A model generated the notes under the pieces. It saw only the letters and a program-made list of their open reading frames with translations. It ran no database searches and was not told the DNA's origin. This document shows, in pieces, positions 42,683 through 52,208 of a stretch of 64,000 bases of DNA. A program made the translations under genes and the position numbers. The first letter of the stretch is position 1, and the number at the start of each line of letters is the position of its first letter. Source of the DNA: [Mycobacterium] stephanolepidis (GTDB lineage: Bacteria; Actinomycetota; Actinomycetes; Mycobacteriales; Mycobacteriaceae); NCBI RefSeq assembly GCF_002356335.1, contig NZ_AP018165.1, positions 1,860,001-1,924,000 on the forward strand, given 5' to 3'.

Positions 42683-42688
42683 GGACGG

Positions 42689-43669
42689 GTGACAACCAAC
42701 CCGCTCGACCATGACGCATCGGTCGCCGAGCTGCAGGATCCGGGGTCGATCGCCGATCGACTGGCCGGGGTTCAGCCTGGCGATGTCGCGTTCTCGGTGG
42801 AGTTCATGCCGCCTCGCGATGAGGCCGCCGAGGCGCGGTTGTGGCGGGCGGCAAGAGTTTTCGAGCGGTATCAGCCGGTGTTCGTCTCGGTGACCTATGG
42901 AGCGGGCGGTTCCACCCGTGATCGCACGGTGCGGGTGACCGGTGAGCTGGCCGAGAACACCACCTTGCTCCCCGTTGCGCACCTGACAGCCGTCGGGCAC
43001 ACCGTCGATGAGTTGCGTGCCATGGTGGGCGCATATGTGGACCGTGGCATCACCAATATCCTTGCCCTGCGTGGCGATCCGGCTGGGGATGTGAATGCTG
43101 AATGGATTCCGCACCCCGGTGGGTTGACCTATGCCGAGGAATTGGTGCGGCTGGTTCGTGACCTGGGTGATTTCCACGTGGGTGTTGCTTCTTTCCCGGA
43201 GGGCCATCCGCAGGCGATCGATCTGGAACGCGACACGGCCAATTTGGTGAACAAGCTGCGAGCCGGAGCGGAGTACTCCATCACGCAGATGTTTTTCGAT
43301 GTCGACGACTACCTGCGCCTGCGTGATCGGGTGGTGGCCGCCGACCCCGAACAGGGCGCCAAGCCGATCGTTCCCGGGCTGATGCCCATTACGTCGCTGA
43401 GGTCGTTGCGCAGGCAGGTGGAGCTCTCTTCGTCCACGTTGCCCATTGCTCTGGAGGAACGACTTCTACGTGCTGCCGGGGATGGTCCCGAGGAGAACCG
43501 CGACGAGGTCCGCAAGGTCGGCGTCGAGGTCACCACGTCGATGGCCGCCCGGCTGCTCGCCGAGGGTGTTCCGTGCCTGCACTTCATGACCCTCAACTTC
43601 GCGCGGGCCACTTCCGAGGTGCTGGAGAACCTCGGAGTGCGGGTCACTCCGGGAACTGGTCGGGCGTAA
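42689..43669 (+). CDS. Methylenetetrahydrofolate reductase-family protein (Rv2172c-like)
   Basis: 326 aa TIM-barrel. FSVEFMPPRDE is the family opening with the catalytic glutamate, followed by SVTYGAGGSTRDRT, NILALRGDPAGD and YSITQMFFDVDDY. The family reduces 5,10-methylene-THF to 5-methyl-THF for methionine synthesis. Mycobacterial members have been discussed as unusual, possibly flavin-independent, so the cofactor is left open. The last 26 nt overlap the convergent lppM gene. Confidence 0.85.
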   Translation: MTTNPLDHDASVAELQDPGSIADRLAGVQPGDVAFSVEFMPPRDEAAEARLWRAARVFERYQPVFVSVTYGAGGSTRDRTVRVTGELAENTTLLPVAHLTAVGHTVDELRAMVGAYVDRGITNILALRGDPAGDVNAEWIPHPGGLTYAEELVRLVRDLGDFHVGVASFPEGHPQAIDLERDTANLVNKLRAGAEYSITQMFFDVDDYLRLRDRVVAADPEQGAKPIVPGLMPITSLRSLRRQVELSSSTLPIALEERLLRAAGDGPEENRDEVRKVGVEVTTSMAARLLAEGVPCLHFMTLNFARATSEVLENLGVRVTPGTGRA

Positions 43670-44324
43670 GCCGAGGGGATTGGTCGCGGTCCAGCCAGGC
43701 CAGGGATGCAACCAGGGCGCCGACCAGCAGGGCGGAGATCGTTATGAAGATCGCGGCTCCGTTGAAGGAGCGGGTGCTGGGGTCGGTGTAGCGGGAGGTC
43801 GCGGTGAACGTGCTGACTACGCCGGGAGTGAGTTTCCACTGCACGGCGTCGGAGCCGAGCATCTCCCCGTTGGTGGATTCGATATCGCCGGGAAATGAAA
43901 TGGCCAGCGACACATCGGCATCTGAGGTGTCTTCCAGTGCGGTCAGATCGGCGCGGCCTTCCAACACCACCACATCGCCGTTACGGCGCAGGGTGAGATC
44001 GAAGCCGGCGGCGTTCTTGTTCATTCCGGCCAGCTGGGGGACTTCGGCGAACGTCAGATCGTTGAAGATGGCGCGCGACCCCACCATGCCGTTCTCTTCG
44101 TACTCACCGACCTGAACCTTCTGGGCGAAGGACATGTTCCGTTCGAGCTGGGGGCCTTTGTCGTCTTTGCCTTGCGGTTTGGCGACGGCGATCAGCTGCC
44201 CCGAGACGTGATCGTCGGTGGTGACGGTCATCGAGGCCTTGACGCGCACGCATCCGGACAGCAGCGGCAGCGTCGTCAACAACAGCACTGCGGCAATACG
44301 CGCCGCACGCCCAGGGCTATTCAT
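43644..44324 (-). CDS. lppM: Lipoprotein LppM
   Basis: 226 aa. Lipobox LSGC gives lipidated C25; a beta-rich domain (about 30-185) is followed by a C-terminal membrane helix (about 190-212), so the protein is anchored at both ends. LppM (Rv2171) was connected to phagosome trafficking in M. tuberculosis and its fold to lipid binding. Start overlaps the acetyltransferase stop by 4 nt. Its 3' end overlaps the metF-like gene by 26 nt. Confidence 0.9.
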   Translation of the reverse strand: MNSPGRAARIAAVLLLTTLPLLSGCVRVKASMTVTTDDHVSGQLIAVAKPQGKDDKGPQLERNMSFAQKVQVGEYEENGMVGSRAIFNDLTFAEVPQLAGMNKNAAGFDLTLRRNGDVVVLEGRADLTALEDTSDADVSLAISFPGDIESTNGEMLGSDAVQWKLTPGVVSTFTATSRYTDPSTRSFNGAAIFITISALLVGALVASLAWLDRDQSPRLTPDQFPE

Positions 44325-44983
44325 CGCGGCTCATCGTGCCAGACGGCGGTCACGTCGGCCTGTCGATATCCGGGTTCCAGCGGCAAAGCCCGACCAAGCA
44401 CTGCGAATTGCCGGGGATCTCCCGCGAACTGGTGCTGCCGGATGACATCGGTGAACCCGAGTCGGCGGTACAACCGCCACGCCCGGTTGGACTCGCCGGT
44501 GATCTCGGGGGTGGACAGCAGCACATGCGATTCGGAACGACCGGCCAGCAGCCGCCGCGCCAACGCCTCACCGAAACCGTGGCCCTGGAGCCCGGGGTCG
44601 ACATGCAACTCTGTCAGCTCGAAGTACTGGTCGAGCAGGGCGCTGATGTGGTCGCGGGGCACCCCGGACTTGCGTAGTCCCTGGCTGACCTGCTGGTGCC
44701 ACCACTGGTCGGCGGCACCGCGGTAGCCGTAGGCGATCCCGACGATGCGTGCCTGGTCCATGCGGTCCTGGGCGGATCCGGCGCTGTCAGAGGCCGGATC
44801 GGCGGGAGAGTCAAAGATCGCGGCCGCCTGCCACCCTCGTCTGCGGCTGTGTTCGAGCCACATCGGAGCACGCTGATCCTCGGTGCCGTGCGGATAGCCC
44901 ATGGCGATGACGTAGACGCGAAGCGCTTCGCTGAGCCTGCGCTGCATATCGCGTTGCGACAAGTCGGCCAGGAATGTCGTCAA
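44321..44983 (-). CDS. GNAT-family N-acetyltransferase (Rv2170-like)
   Basis: 220 aa from a TTG, chosen because AAAAGGA stands 6 nt before it and the family N-terminus LADLSQRDMQRRL follows; an upstream start would add about 18 unrelated residues. Acetyl-CoA-binding signature in LHVDPGLQGHGFGEAL, and NRAWRLYRRLGF near the C-terminus. Rv2170 has been reported to act on lysine or isoniazid; substrate here is not predictable. Co-translated with lppM. Confidence 0.85.
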   Translation of the reverse strand: MTTFLADLSQRDMQRRLSEALRVYVIAMGYPHGTEDQRAPMWLEHSRRRGWQAAAIFDSPADPASDSAGSAQDRMDQARIVGIAYGYRGAADQWWHQQVSQGLRKSGVPRDHISALLDQYFELTELHVDPGLQGHGFGEALARRLLAGRSESHVLLSTPEITGESNRAWRLYRRLGFTDVIRQHQFAGDPRQFAVLGRALPLEPGYRQADVTAVWHDEPR

Positions 44984-45260
44984 CGTGCGTCCTTTTGGTT
45001 TCTGTGTGGGCTTCGGGTGTACCGCCGGGTTTATCACGCTCTGCCCATTCCTGGGCGCTGTCTCTGTTTTCGCCGGGTCCGTCGGCGCGCCGCGCCGTGT
45101 CGGTTGCCCGGTCGGTGTGGCTGGGAGATTGGTGGGTGAACCGGGTGGTATAGCGGGTATTCACCTCGTATTATGAACGTGAGGGTGTTGTAACCACGGC
45201 ACCGTTGATAAAACGACACGACATACTCAACCGGTTGCGATGCGCCAGAGGGAGGGACCG
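44984..45260. other. 277 nt intergenic region before the DUF3040 gene
   Basis: Divergent promoter region. TA-rich patches (around 45150-45175 and 45205-45220) could hold a -10 for the DUF3040 gene, but I cannot pick one. A GAGGGAGG site just before 45261 sets that gene's start. Short open frames here have no support. Confidence 0.35.
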
Positions 45261-45668
45261 ATGCCACTCTCCGAGCACGAGCAGCGCATGCTCGACCAGA
45301 TCGAGAGCGCGCTGTACGCGGAGGACCCCAAGTTTGCGTCGAGCGTGCGCGGAGGACGCCTGGGCGCGACCTCCGGTCGCCGCCGTCTGCAGGGTGCGGC
45401 GCTCTTCTGCATCGGCTTGGCGATGTTGGTGATCGGTGTCGCCGTACCCGCTACTCAGATCGGAAACTTCCCGGTCCTGAGCGTGATCGGGTTCGTCGTC
45501 ATGTTCGGGGCCGCGGTTTTCGCGATCATCGGAAGCCGGCGCTCCGAGGCGGGCGCTACCGGGCAAGGGGGACCGGGCGCATCCAGTGGCCGCGCTCGTC
45601 GCCCACGCGCCGCCGGATCGTTCGCGCAGCGCATGGAAGAGCGATTCCGCCGCCGTTTCGACAACTGA
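45261..45668 (+). CDS. DUF3040 two-helix membrane protein (Rv2169c-like)
   Basis: 135 aa. N-terminal PLSEHEQRMLDQIESALYAEDPKF is the DUF3040 signature; two membrane helices follow (about 47-67 and 70-90); the C-terminus is basic. Conserved directly before mraZ in mycobacteria but ended by its own terminator, so not part of the dcw transcript. ATG chosen by the GAGGGAGG site. Function unknown. Confidence 0.85.
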   Translation: MPLSEHEQRMLDQIESALYAEDPKFASSVRGGRLGATSGRRRLQGAALFCIGLAMLVIGVAVPATQIGNFPVLSVIGFVVMFGAAVFAIIGSRRSEAGATGQGGPGASSGRARRPRAAGSFAQRMEERFRRRFDN

Positions 45669-45697
45669 CAAACCCCATCTAACGCAGTCCGGACTCT

Positions 45698-45724
45698 CAG
45701 ACCCGCGCAGTCGGCGCGGGTCTG
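45698..45724 (+). terminator. Intrinsic-type terminator after the DUF3040 gene
   Basis: Perfect 11 bp GC-rich stem (45698-45708 with 45714-45724), 5 nt loop, followed by TTGCTGT. It separates the upstream gene from the dcw cluster. Confidence 0.8.
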
Positions 45725-45952
45725 TTGCTGTATGCGTTGCTGCCTGAGCGCTTCCACTGCGCGACTACTCGCCATGGGGTGATCGCTCGCAAGCCTGTTC
45801 GCCCGTGCAGGCCAAATCGTTATCAACTCGTCCGGATACCGGTGCCCCACTCGCCCCCACTAGGTTGACCTGGGGAAACAGCATGTCGAAGCCATTCGTC
45901 GACCTTATGGTGGGCACATGGTGGGGAGACACGCGGCAAATCAGATTCAAAG

Positions 45953-45977
45953 TGGGGGATTGTGGGGTAAAGTGGCG
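45953..45977 (+). promoter_or_regulatory. MraZ operator (three 10-bp-phased repeats) with dcw promoter
   Basis: TGGGG (45953-45957), TGGGG (45963-45967) and TGGCG (45973-45977), each separated by 5 nt. This is the TGGGN-N5 direct-repeat pattern bound by MraZ in other bacteria. TAAAGT (45968-45973) lies between the second and third repeat and fits a -10, so MraZ binding would block its own promoter. The leader to mraZ would be about 50 nt. Confidence 0.82.
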
Positions 45978-46029
45978 CCTATCGGAGGGAAGGGTAGCTC
46001 CGAAGGGTTCCGGGCAGGGAGGTGTCGAG

Positions 46030-46461
46030 GTGTTTCTCGGTACCTACACGCCCAAGCTCGACGACAAGGGGCGACTCACATTGCCCGCCAAGTTTCGGGA
46101 CGCGTTAGCTGGAGGGTTGATGGTTACCAAGAGCCAGGACCACAGCCTCGCCGTCTACCCGCGGGCCGAGTTCGAGCAGCTGGCACGTAAGGCCGCCACG
46201 GCTTCTCGGAGCAACCCCGAGGCCCGTGCCTTTCTGCGTAACCTGGCGGCGGCCACCGACGAACAGCATCCGGATGCGCAGGGGCGCATCACCTTGTCCG
46301 CCGATCACCGGCGATACGCGGATTTGTCCAAGGACTGCGTTGTCATCGGATCCGTTGACTACCTAGAGATTTGGGATGCTGCGAAGTGGCAGCAGTACCT
46401 GGAGGAACACGAAGAGAATTTCTCGGCGGCCAGCGATGAATCCCTCAATGGCATCTTCTGA
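46030..46461 (+). CDS. mraZ: Transcriptional regulator MraZ
   Basis: 143 aa, same length as the M. tuberculosis protein. Two SpoVT/AbrB-like repeats, each with the DxxGR core: [15 protein letters not shown] near residue 9 and [16 protein letters not shown] near residue 83. GTG start with AGGGAGG 7 nt before. MraZ forms ring oligomers and represses the dcw cluster by binding repeated TGGGN boxes, which are present just upstream. Confidence 0.95.
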   Translation: MFLGTYTPKLDDKGRLTLPAKFRDALAGGLMVTKSQDHSLAVYPRAEFEQLARKAATASRSNPEARAFLRNLAAATDEQHPDAQGRITLSADHRRYADLSKDCVVIGSVDYLEIWDAAKWQQYLEEHEENFSAASDESLNGIF

Positions 46462-46463
46462 GC

Positions 46464-46559
46464 GAGCCCGCGCAGCGCGGCCTCTGTCCGATACGGCCCT
46501 GGCGTACTTCCCCGACGCCAGGTTCGCACCATCGGGCAGGGACCGGGCTGCGCGGGCTC
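46464..46559 (+). ncRNA. mraW RNA motif (structured leader of rsmH)
   Basis: Outer stem of 13 perfect pairs: 46464-46476 with 46547-46559. Inside it, 46485-46492 pairs with 46531-46538 (8 pairs, one G-U) and 46498-46505 pairs with 46515-46522 (8 perfect pairs, 9 nt loop). Position between mraZ and rsmH is where the actinobacterial mraW RNA motif was described from comparative genomics. Function unknown; likely cis-regulation of rsmH and downstream genes. It lies just after the mraZ stop and 56 nt before the rsmH start. Confidence 0.88.
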
Positions 46560-46615
46560 CTCGCACTTACCAGTGCTCCCATTGGGGCATCTCCCGCTCC
46601 CGGAGGGGTATCGCC

Positions 46616-47629
46616 GTGTCTGACAATGATTTTCCGGCTAGCTCCGGGGCTGGTTTCGGCCATGTGCCGGTTATGCTCGGCCGCTGCTATGAGCTGCTTG
46701 CTCCGGCACTGACCGCCCGGTCCGCGGATGGGGCGGGTGCGGTGCTGGTCGATGCCACTCTGGGCGCCGGTGGGCACACCGAGCATTTCCTCTCCGTGCT
46801 GCCGGGCCTCACCGTGATCGGTCTCGATCGTGATACCAATGCCCTCGAGATCGCGCGGAAGCGGTTGGAGCCCCTCGGGCAGCGATTCACCGGAGTGCAT
46901 ACCCGCTACGACGGTCTGGTGGACGCGCTTGACGGGTTGGGTTACCGCGGAACATCGTCGGTTGACGCCGTGCTCTTCGATCTGGGTGTGTCGTCCATGC
47001 AGCTCGATCAGGCCGATCGTGGTTTCGCCTACTCGGTCGACGCCCCGCTGGACATGCGGATGAATTCACACGACGAGCTGACCGCCGCCGACATCCTGAA
47101 CACCTATACGGCACCCGAACTATCCAGAGTGCTCAGTAGATTCGGCGAGGAGCGCTTCGCGCGCCGAATAGCAGATGAGGTCGTCCGACGCCGGGCCGTC
47201 GAACCCTTCACGCGCAGTGCGCAGTTGGTTGAGCTGCTGTACGACGCCATCCCTGCGGCTACCCGTCGTACCGGGGGGCATCCGGCGAAAAGGACCTTCC
47301 AGGCCCTGCGGATCGCCGTCAACGCCGAGCTGGAATCCCTTGCCGCCGCGATACCTACCGCCATGGCGGCACTGCGTCCGGGCGGTCGTATCGCGGTCAT
47401 GGCGTATCAGTCGCTGGAGGACAAGATCGTCAAGGCGGAATTTGCGGCCGCCATCGCGTCCCGGTCACCGATTGACCTTCCGGTCGAGCTGCCCGGTGAC
47501 GCACCGGAGTTCGCGGCGATCACCCGCGGTGCCGAGCGGGCGGACGACGCGGAAATAGAAGTCAATCCACGGAGCGCGCCAGTGCGGTTGCGGGCAATCG
47601 AACGAGTCGGGGACAGGAGGATCGCATGA
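46616..47629 (+). CDS. rsmH: 16S rRNA (cytosine-1402-N4)-methyltransferase
   Basis: 337 aa. SAM-binding [15 protein letters not shown] near 45-58; [12 protein letters not shown] and [11 protein letters not shown] are family signatures. GTG at 46616 is taken as start because GGAGGGG ends 7 nt before it. The frame stays open upstream through the structured RNA, which may explain longer annotated N-termini in relatives. Overlaps ftsL by 4 nt (ATGA). Confidence 0.93.
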   Translation: MSDNDFPASSGAGFGHVPVMLGRCYELLAPALTARSADGAGAVLVDATLGAGGHTEHFLSVLPGLTVIGLDRDTNALEIARKRLEPLGQRFTGVHTRYDGLVDALDGLGYRGTSSVDAVLFDLGVSSMQLDQADRGFAYSVDAPLDMRMNSHDELTAADILNTYTAPELSRVLSRFGEERFARRIADEVVRRRAVEPFTRSAQLVELLYDAIPAATRRTGGHPAKRTFQALRIAVNAELESLAAAIPTAMAALRPGGRIAVMAYQSLEDKIVKAEFAAAIASRSPIDLPVELPGDAPEFAAITRGAERADDAEIEVNPRSAPVRLRAIERVGDRRIA

Positions 47630-48609
47630 TTGGGGTGCGCAAGAAAGCTGGCGAGTCCCCCAAGAAGAGCAATCCTGCCAAACCCGCTAAACGTCGTGGT
47701 GCCGCTCCTAAGGCGGTCGGCGCTGGTCCGTCGGCGCGTCCGCGCCGTTCTGCCCCGCAGACCATGCCGATCCCGGTGCAGCGCAAGGCTCCCGAGAAGA
47801 TCCGCACGGCGACCAGCACTCAACAGGCGAAGGCACGCGCGAAGGCCCGCAAGGCCAAGGCGCCCAAAGTCATTCGGATACCGCTACGCGAACGGATTCT
47901 TACGCGTCTGTCCGAGGTGGACCTGCGGCCGCATGTGTGGATCGCCAAGGTGCCGTTCGTTGTGCTGGTCATCGGCGCCCTGGGCGTCGGTCTGGCCATC
48001 ACGCTGTGGCTGTCGACAGACGCCGCGGAACGCTCGTATCAGCTAGGCACCCAGCGGCGTACCAACGAGCAGCTGCTGCAACGCAAGGAAGCCCTTGAGC
48101 GTGATGTGCTGCGTGCGGAATCGGCGCCGGCGCTCGCGGATTCGGCGCGCGACCTCGGCATGATCCCATCGCGTGATATCGCGCATCTGGTACGGGACCC
48201 GCAGGGCAATTGGCTGCTGGTGGGTGCTCCGAAGCCGGCTGAGGGTGTTGCGCCGGCGCCGTTGAACTCCGTGATCCCCGATGACGCCGACGCCGTTCCG
48301 AAGGCCGGTAATTCGGTCGAGGTCCCCGTGCAGTTGCCGCCCGTACCGCCTCCGGTGGCCGTGGTGCCGCATATGGCCCCGCCGGCCACGGTGCCGGCGC
48401 CTGTGGTGGAAGCTCCTGTGGGGCAGGAACCTGTCTTAGCGCCGCCCGCTCCGGTCATGCCCGCTCCGGTGGTGGTCGCACCGGATCCCGCGGCCGTGAT
48501 ACCGCCCCCTGTGGCCGACGCGCCGCAAGCATCAAATATCGCGAATTCTCCAGTTACCGGGGAACAATTCAATCCCGTGGCAACAACGAGTCCCCACCCG
48601 ACGGCGTGA
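47626..48609 (+). CDS. ftsL: FtsL-like divisome membrane protein (Rv2164c-like)
   Basis: 327 aa. Very basic N-terminal cytoplasmic region (1-100), one membrane helix (about 109-130), a short coiled coil with a heptad-like LEQ pattern (about 135-165) and a long Pro/Val/Ala-rich external tail (about 200-327). Topology, size and position between rsmH and ftsI match the actinobacterial FtsL, which is far longer than its E. coli counterpart. Bridges FtsQ, FtsW and FtsI. Overlaps both neighbours by 4 nt. Confidence 0.85.
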   Translation: MIGVRKKAGESPKKSNPAKPAKRRGAAPKAVGAGPSARPRRSAPQTMPIPVQRKAPEKIRTATSTQQAKARAKARKAKAPKVIRIPLRERILTRLSEVDLRPHVWIAKVPFVVLVIGALGVGLAITLWLSTDAAERSYQLGTQRRTNEQLLQRKEALERDVLRAESAPALADSARDLGMIPSRDIAHLVRDPQGNWLLVGAPKPAEGVAPAPLNSVIPDDADAVPKAGNSVEVPVQLPPVPPPVAVVPHMAPPATVPAPVVEAPVGQEPVLAPPAPVMPAPVVVAPDPAAVIPPPVADAPQASNIANSPVTGEQFNPVATTSPHPTA

Positions 48610-50534
48610 ACCGGCAGGATCGGTCCCGGCCGGTCGGCGCTCGCCGCATCCGGCGGCCGGCGTCCGCCGTGTCGCGGACAGCTGGATTCGCTTTCCGTCA
48701 TCGCACGGGCAACATCATCATCTTTCTGACGTTGGCCATCGCCGCCATTCAGCTGTTCACTCTGCAGGGGCCGCGCGCCGCGGGTCTGCGTGCCGAAGCC
48801 TCCGGTCAGCTGAAAGTCACCGAGATCGAGAAGGCGTTGCGTGGCACCATCGTTGACCGCGTGGGCAACAAACTGGCTTTCACCATCGAGGCTCGTGCTC
48901 TCACCTTCCAGCCGAAGAAGATTCGTGAGCAGCTCAACAAGTCATGGGAGCAAAGCCTCAAGATCCTCCAGGACCCGGGGAAGAGCGACGCCGTCAAGGC
49001 CGCCGCGGCGAAAACACGGTCCGTCGAGCCGGAACGGCGGCTGCAGGATATCGCCGCCGGAGTGTCGGCGAAGCTCGGTAACAAGCCCGATGCCAAGAGC
49101 CTGTTGAAGAAGATCCGCAGCGACGACACCTTCGCCTACCTGGCGCGTTCGGTAGACCCGGCCATCGCCGCCGAGATCGTTAAGGAGTTCCCCGAAGTGG
49201 GGGCGGAGCGACAGGACATCCGCCAGTATCCCGGCGGCTCGTTGGCCGCCAATATCGTGGGCAGCATCGACTGGGAGGGTTACGGCCTTCTGGGGCTTGA
49301 GGATTCCCTGGACAGTGCATTGGCCGGTAAGGACGGATCCCAGACCTACGACCGTGGCTCCGATGGCGCGGTGATTCCCGGCAGCTACCGCGACCAACAC
49401 AATGCCGTCAACGGATCCACCGTCGAACTCACGCTGGACAACGACATTCAGTTCTACGTGCAGCAGCAGGTCCAGCAGGCCAAGGACTTGTCCGAAGCGC
49501 GCAGCGTGTCTGCGGTTGTGCTGGATTCCAAGACCGGTGAGGTCCTGGCGATGGCCAATGACAACACCTTTGATCCCTCGCAGAACCTTGGTAAGCAGGG
49601 CAACCGTGAGATGGGCAATCTCTCGGTGTCCTCGCCGTTCGAGCCGGGATCGGTCAACAAGATCATCACCGCCTCGGCGGTGATCGAGAACGATCTATCC
49701 AATCCCGATGAGGTGCTGCAGGTTCCGGGATCGATCAACATGGGCGGGGTCACGGTTCGCGATGCCTGGGTGCACGGAACCGTGCCGTACACCACCACCG
49801 GTGTGTTCGGAAAGTCTTCAAATGTGGGCACGCTGATGCTCGCGCAGCGGGTGGGACCGGAGCGGTTCATGGATCTGGTGGACAAGTTCGGTCTGGGGCA
49901 GCGCACCGGTGTTGGTCTTCCCGGCGAGAGTGCCGGCATCGTGCCGCCGATCGAGCAGTGGTCGGGGAGCACCTTCTCGAACCTGCCGATCGGCCAGGGC
50001 TTGTCGATGACGCTGCTGCAGATGACGGGCATGTACCAGGCCATCGCCAACGACGGGCTGCGGATTCCGCCGCGCATCGTCAAGAGCATCACCACACCCG
50101 AGGGCACCCGCAAGGAAGAACCACGCCCCGAGCCGGTGCAGGTGGTCAACGCCGGAACCGCGCGCACCGTGCGGAACATGCTGCGCGCGGTGCTGCAGCC
50201 GGACGCGCGTCAGATCCAGAACGGCACCGGCGCGGCGGGCGCTGTCGAGGGCTACCAACTGAGCGGCAAGACCGGTACCGCCCAGCAGATCAACCCGGCC
50301 TGCGGGTGCTACTTCGACGACGTCTACTGGATCACCTTCGCCGGCATCGCCACCACCGATGACCCCCGTTACGTCATCGGCATCGAGATGAATGCGCCAC
50401 ACCGGGCTGCGGATGGCCGACCTGGAAACACCGCGGCGCCGCTGTTCCACAACATCGCGTCGTGGTTGATGCGGCGCCAAAACGTGCCATTGTCACCCGA
50501 TCCCGGACCACCATTGATCTTGCAGGCGACCTGA
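48606..50534 (+). CDS. ftsI: Penicillin-binding protein, septal transpeptidase FtsI (PbpB)
   Basis: 642 aa class B PBP. Membrane helix about 36-53, then the pedestal domain and transpeptidase domain with S349-x-x-K352 (in EPGSVNK), S404-S405-N406 and K555-T556-G557. Crosslinks septal peptidoglycan with FtsW. GTG start overlaps ftsL by 4 nt. GCGCY near residue 578 adds a cysteine pair of unknown meaning. A 99 nt gap follows before murE, with TACTGT at 50574-50579 as a possible internal promoter. Confidence 0.96.
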   Translation: MNRQDRSRPVGARRIRRPASAVSRTAGFAFRHRTGNIIIFLTLAIAAIQLFTLQGPRAAGLRAEASGQLKVTEIEKALRGTIVDRVGNKLAFTIEARALTFQPKKIREQLNKSWEQSLKILQDPGKSDAVKAAAAKTRSVEPERRLQDIAAGVSAKLGNKPDAKSLLKKIRSDDTFAYLARSVDPAIAAEIVKEFPEVGAERQDIRQYPGGSLAANIVGSIDWEGYGLLGLEDSLDSALAGKDGSQTYDRGSDGAVIPGSYRDQHNAVNGSTVELTLDNDIQFYVQQQVQQAKDLSEARSVSAVVLDSKTGEVLAMANDNTFDPSQNLGKQGNREMGNLSVSSPFEPGSVNKIITASAVIENDLSNPDEVLQVPGSINMGGVTVRDAWVHGTVPYTTTGVFGKSSNVGTLMLAQRVGPERFMDLVDKFGLGQRTGVGLPGESAGIVPPIEQWSGSTFSNLPIGQGLSMTLLQMTGMYQAIANDGLRIPPRIVKSITTPEGTRKEEPRPEPVQVVNAGTARTVRNMLRAVLQPDARQIQNGTGAAGAVEGYQLSGKTGTAQQINPACGCYFDDVYWITFAGIATTDDPRYVIGIEMNAPHRAADGRPGNTAAPLFHNIASWLMRRQNVPLSPDPGPPLILQAT

Positions 50535-50633
50535 GCCGGCCCTCATCCGATCAGGGGACGGCTGCTCGCCCGGTACTGTCGTTTGACGCCCGGAGGCCAT
50601 GGGCGGCAGAAAAACGGCAGGAGGTGAACGCAG

Positions 50634-52208
50634 GTGGCGGCATCCGGAACCCATCGGTTCCTTCCCCAAACGCACCCGCACCCGGTCTCCGACCTCGCCG
50701 CATTGATCTCGGCGGAACTGCGTGGGCCGAGCGCCGCCACCGTCACCGGCGTAACGCTGCGAGCGCAGGACGCGCGGACGGGCGACCTCTTTGCAGCGCT
50801 GCCCGGTAGTAGCGCACATGGCGCACAGTTCGCCTTCGAGGCGGTCGCTGCGGGGGCTACTGCCGTGCTCACGGACAACGCCGGGGCACGGCTGCTGGCC
50901 GAGCAGGGCTCGGATTTCGCGGATATCGCGGTCCTGGTCCATCCCATTCCGCGCGCGGTGCTCGGTGCGCTTGCGGCAAAGGTCTATGGGGAGCCTTCCC
51001 GGCAGCTGGAAGTGGTCGGTGTCACCGGAACCTCTGGGAAGACCACGACCACCTATCTGGTCGAGGCAGGGCTACGGGCGGCGGGCAGGCGGGTCGGTCT
51101 CATCGGCACCGTCGGGGTACGCATCGACGGCGAGGATGTCCCCAGTGCCCTGACCACGCCCGAGGCGCCCGCTCTGCAGGAGTTGTTGGCCGAGATGGTG
51201 CAGCGTGGCGTGGACACCGTGGTCATGGAGGTTTCCAGCCATGCGCTGGCGCTCAACCGTGTGGACGGCACCCGTTTCGCGTTGGGAGCGTTCACGAATC
51301 TTTCGCGAGATCACCTGGACTTCCATCCCAACATGGAGGATTACTTCGCGACGAAGGCCCGACTGTTCCAGCGTGATTCGCCGCAGCGGGCGCAGCACTC
51401 GGTCATCTGTGTCGACGATGACGCCGGGCGTGCCATGGCCGAGCTGGCCCGCGCGGCGGGCCCCGGCACCGTCACGGTGAGTTCGGGCGCCGGTGCCGGC
51501 GCGGACTGGACCTGCTCGGACGTGGCGGTCGGCCCTGACGGCGGTCAGCGGTTTGTCGCGAATGGTCCGGCGGGCAGCGTTGAACTCGGTATCGCATTGC
51601 CGGGTCACTACAATGTGGCCAATTGTCTTGTGGCCATTGCGATCTTGGAACTTCTTGGGGTGTCGGCGGTCACCGCGGCGCCGCGGATCGCGATCGCCGG
51701 TGTGCCCGGACGTATGGAGTCGGTGGTCGCCGGCCAGCCGTTCCTGGCCGTTGTCGACTATGCCCACAAGCCCGGCGCCCTGCGTGCCGTCCTGGAGAGT
51801 CTGCGCAGCCATCGCAATGGCCGGCTCGGGGTCGTGTTCGGTGCGGGCGGTAACCGCGACCGTGGCAAGCGCGCCGATATGGGGCAGGTGGCAGCCGAGC
51901 TGGCCGATCTCGTGGTGGTCACCGATGACAACCCGCGCGATGAGGACCCATCCGCGATTCGCGCGGAAATCATCTCCGGGACAACTGGTTCAGATGTCGA
52001 GCTGATGGAGATCGGCGACCGGCGCGCTGCTATCGGCTTCGCCGCCCGGTGGGCACAACCGGGGGATACCGTCTTGATCGCGGGCAAGGGGCACGAGAGC
52101 GGGCAGCGCGTCGGTGCGGTTTCGGTCCCGTTCGATGACCGGGTGGAGCTGCGTGTCGCGCTGGAAGGCCTGGAAAGCTCGAAAGGACTCGGGAGTCTGA
52201 ATGATTGA
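50634..52208 (+). CDS. murE: UDP-MurNAc-L-Ala-D-Glu:meso-diaminopimelate ligase
   Basis: 524 aa Mur ligase. ATP-binding [12 protein letters not shown] near residue 125; DNPR at 432-435 is the signature of meso-DAP-adding MurE, which fits mycobacterial peptidoglycan. GTG start with GCAGGAGG 9 nt upstream. Overlaps murF by 8 nt. Confidence 0.96.
   Translation: MAASGTHRFLPQTHPHPVSDLAALISAELRGPSAATVTGVTLRAQDARTGDLFAALPGSSAHGAQFAFEAVAAGATAVLTDNAGARLLAEQGSDFADIAVLVHPIPRAVLGALAAKVYGEPSRQLEVVGVTGTSGKTTTTYLVEAGLRAAGRRVGLIGTVGVRIDGEDVPSALTTPEAPALQELLAEMVQRGVDTVVMEVSSHALALNRVDGTRFALGAFTNLSRDHLDFHPNMEDYFATKARLFQRDSPQRAQHSVICVDDDAGRAMAELARAAGPGTVTVSSGAGAGADWTCSDVAVGPDGGQRFVANGPAGSVELGIALPGHYNVANCLVAIAILELLGVSAVTAAPRIAIAGVPGRMESVVAGQPFLAVVDYAHKPGALRAVLESLRSHRNGRLGVVFGAGGNRDRGKRADMGQVAAELADLVVVTDDNPRDEDPSAIRAEIISGTTGSDVELMEIGDRRAAIGFAARWAQPGDTVLIAGKGHESGQRVGAVSVPFDDRVELRVALEGLESSKGLGSLND

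Larger units (their letters stand above)
45669..46029 (+). other. 361 nt gap upstream of mraZ
   Basis: Carries the DUF3040 terminator (45698-45724), then about 220 nt without a supportable gene, then the MraZ operator and promoter (45953-45977) and the AGGGAGG site (46016-46022) for mraZ. The mraZ frame is open upstream to 45805, but those residues do not belong to the family. Confidence 0.7.

Noticed and set aside
44985..45176. A 63-codon frame in the gap before the DUF3040 gene
   Set aside because: No ribosome site, no family resemblance, and composition follows the GC bias.
45805..46029. Longer MraZ N-terminus
   Set aside because: It would run through the MraZ operator and promoter; the 143 aa form matches the family exactly.
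48300..48520. Repeat-like Pro/Val/Ala segment in ftsL as a tandem repeat or CRISPR
   Set aside because: No repeated unit with regular spacers; it is the ordinary low-complexity external tail of the protein.
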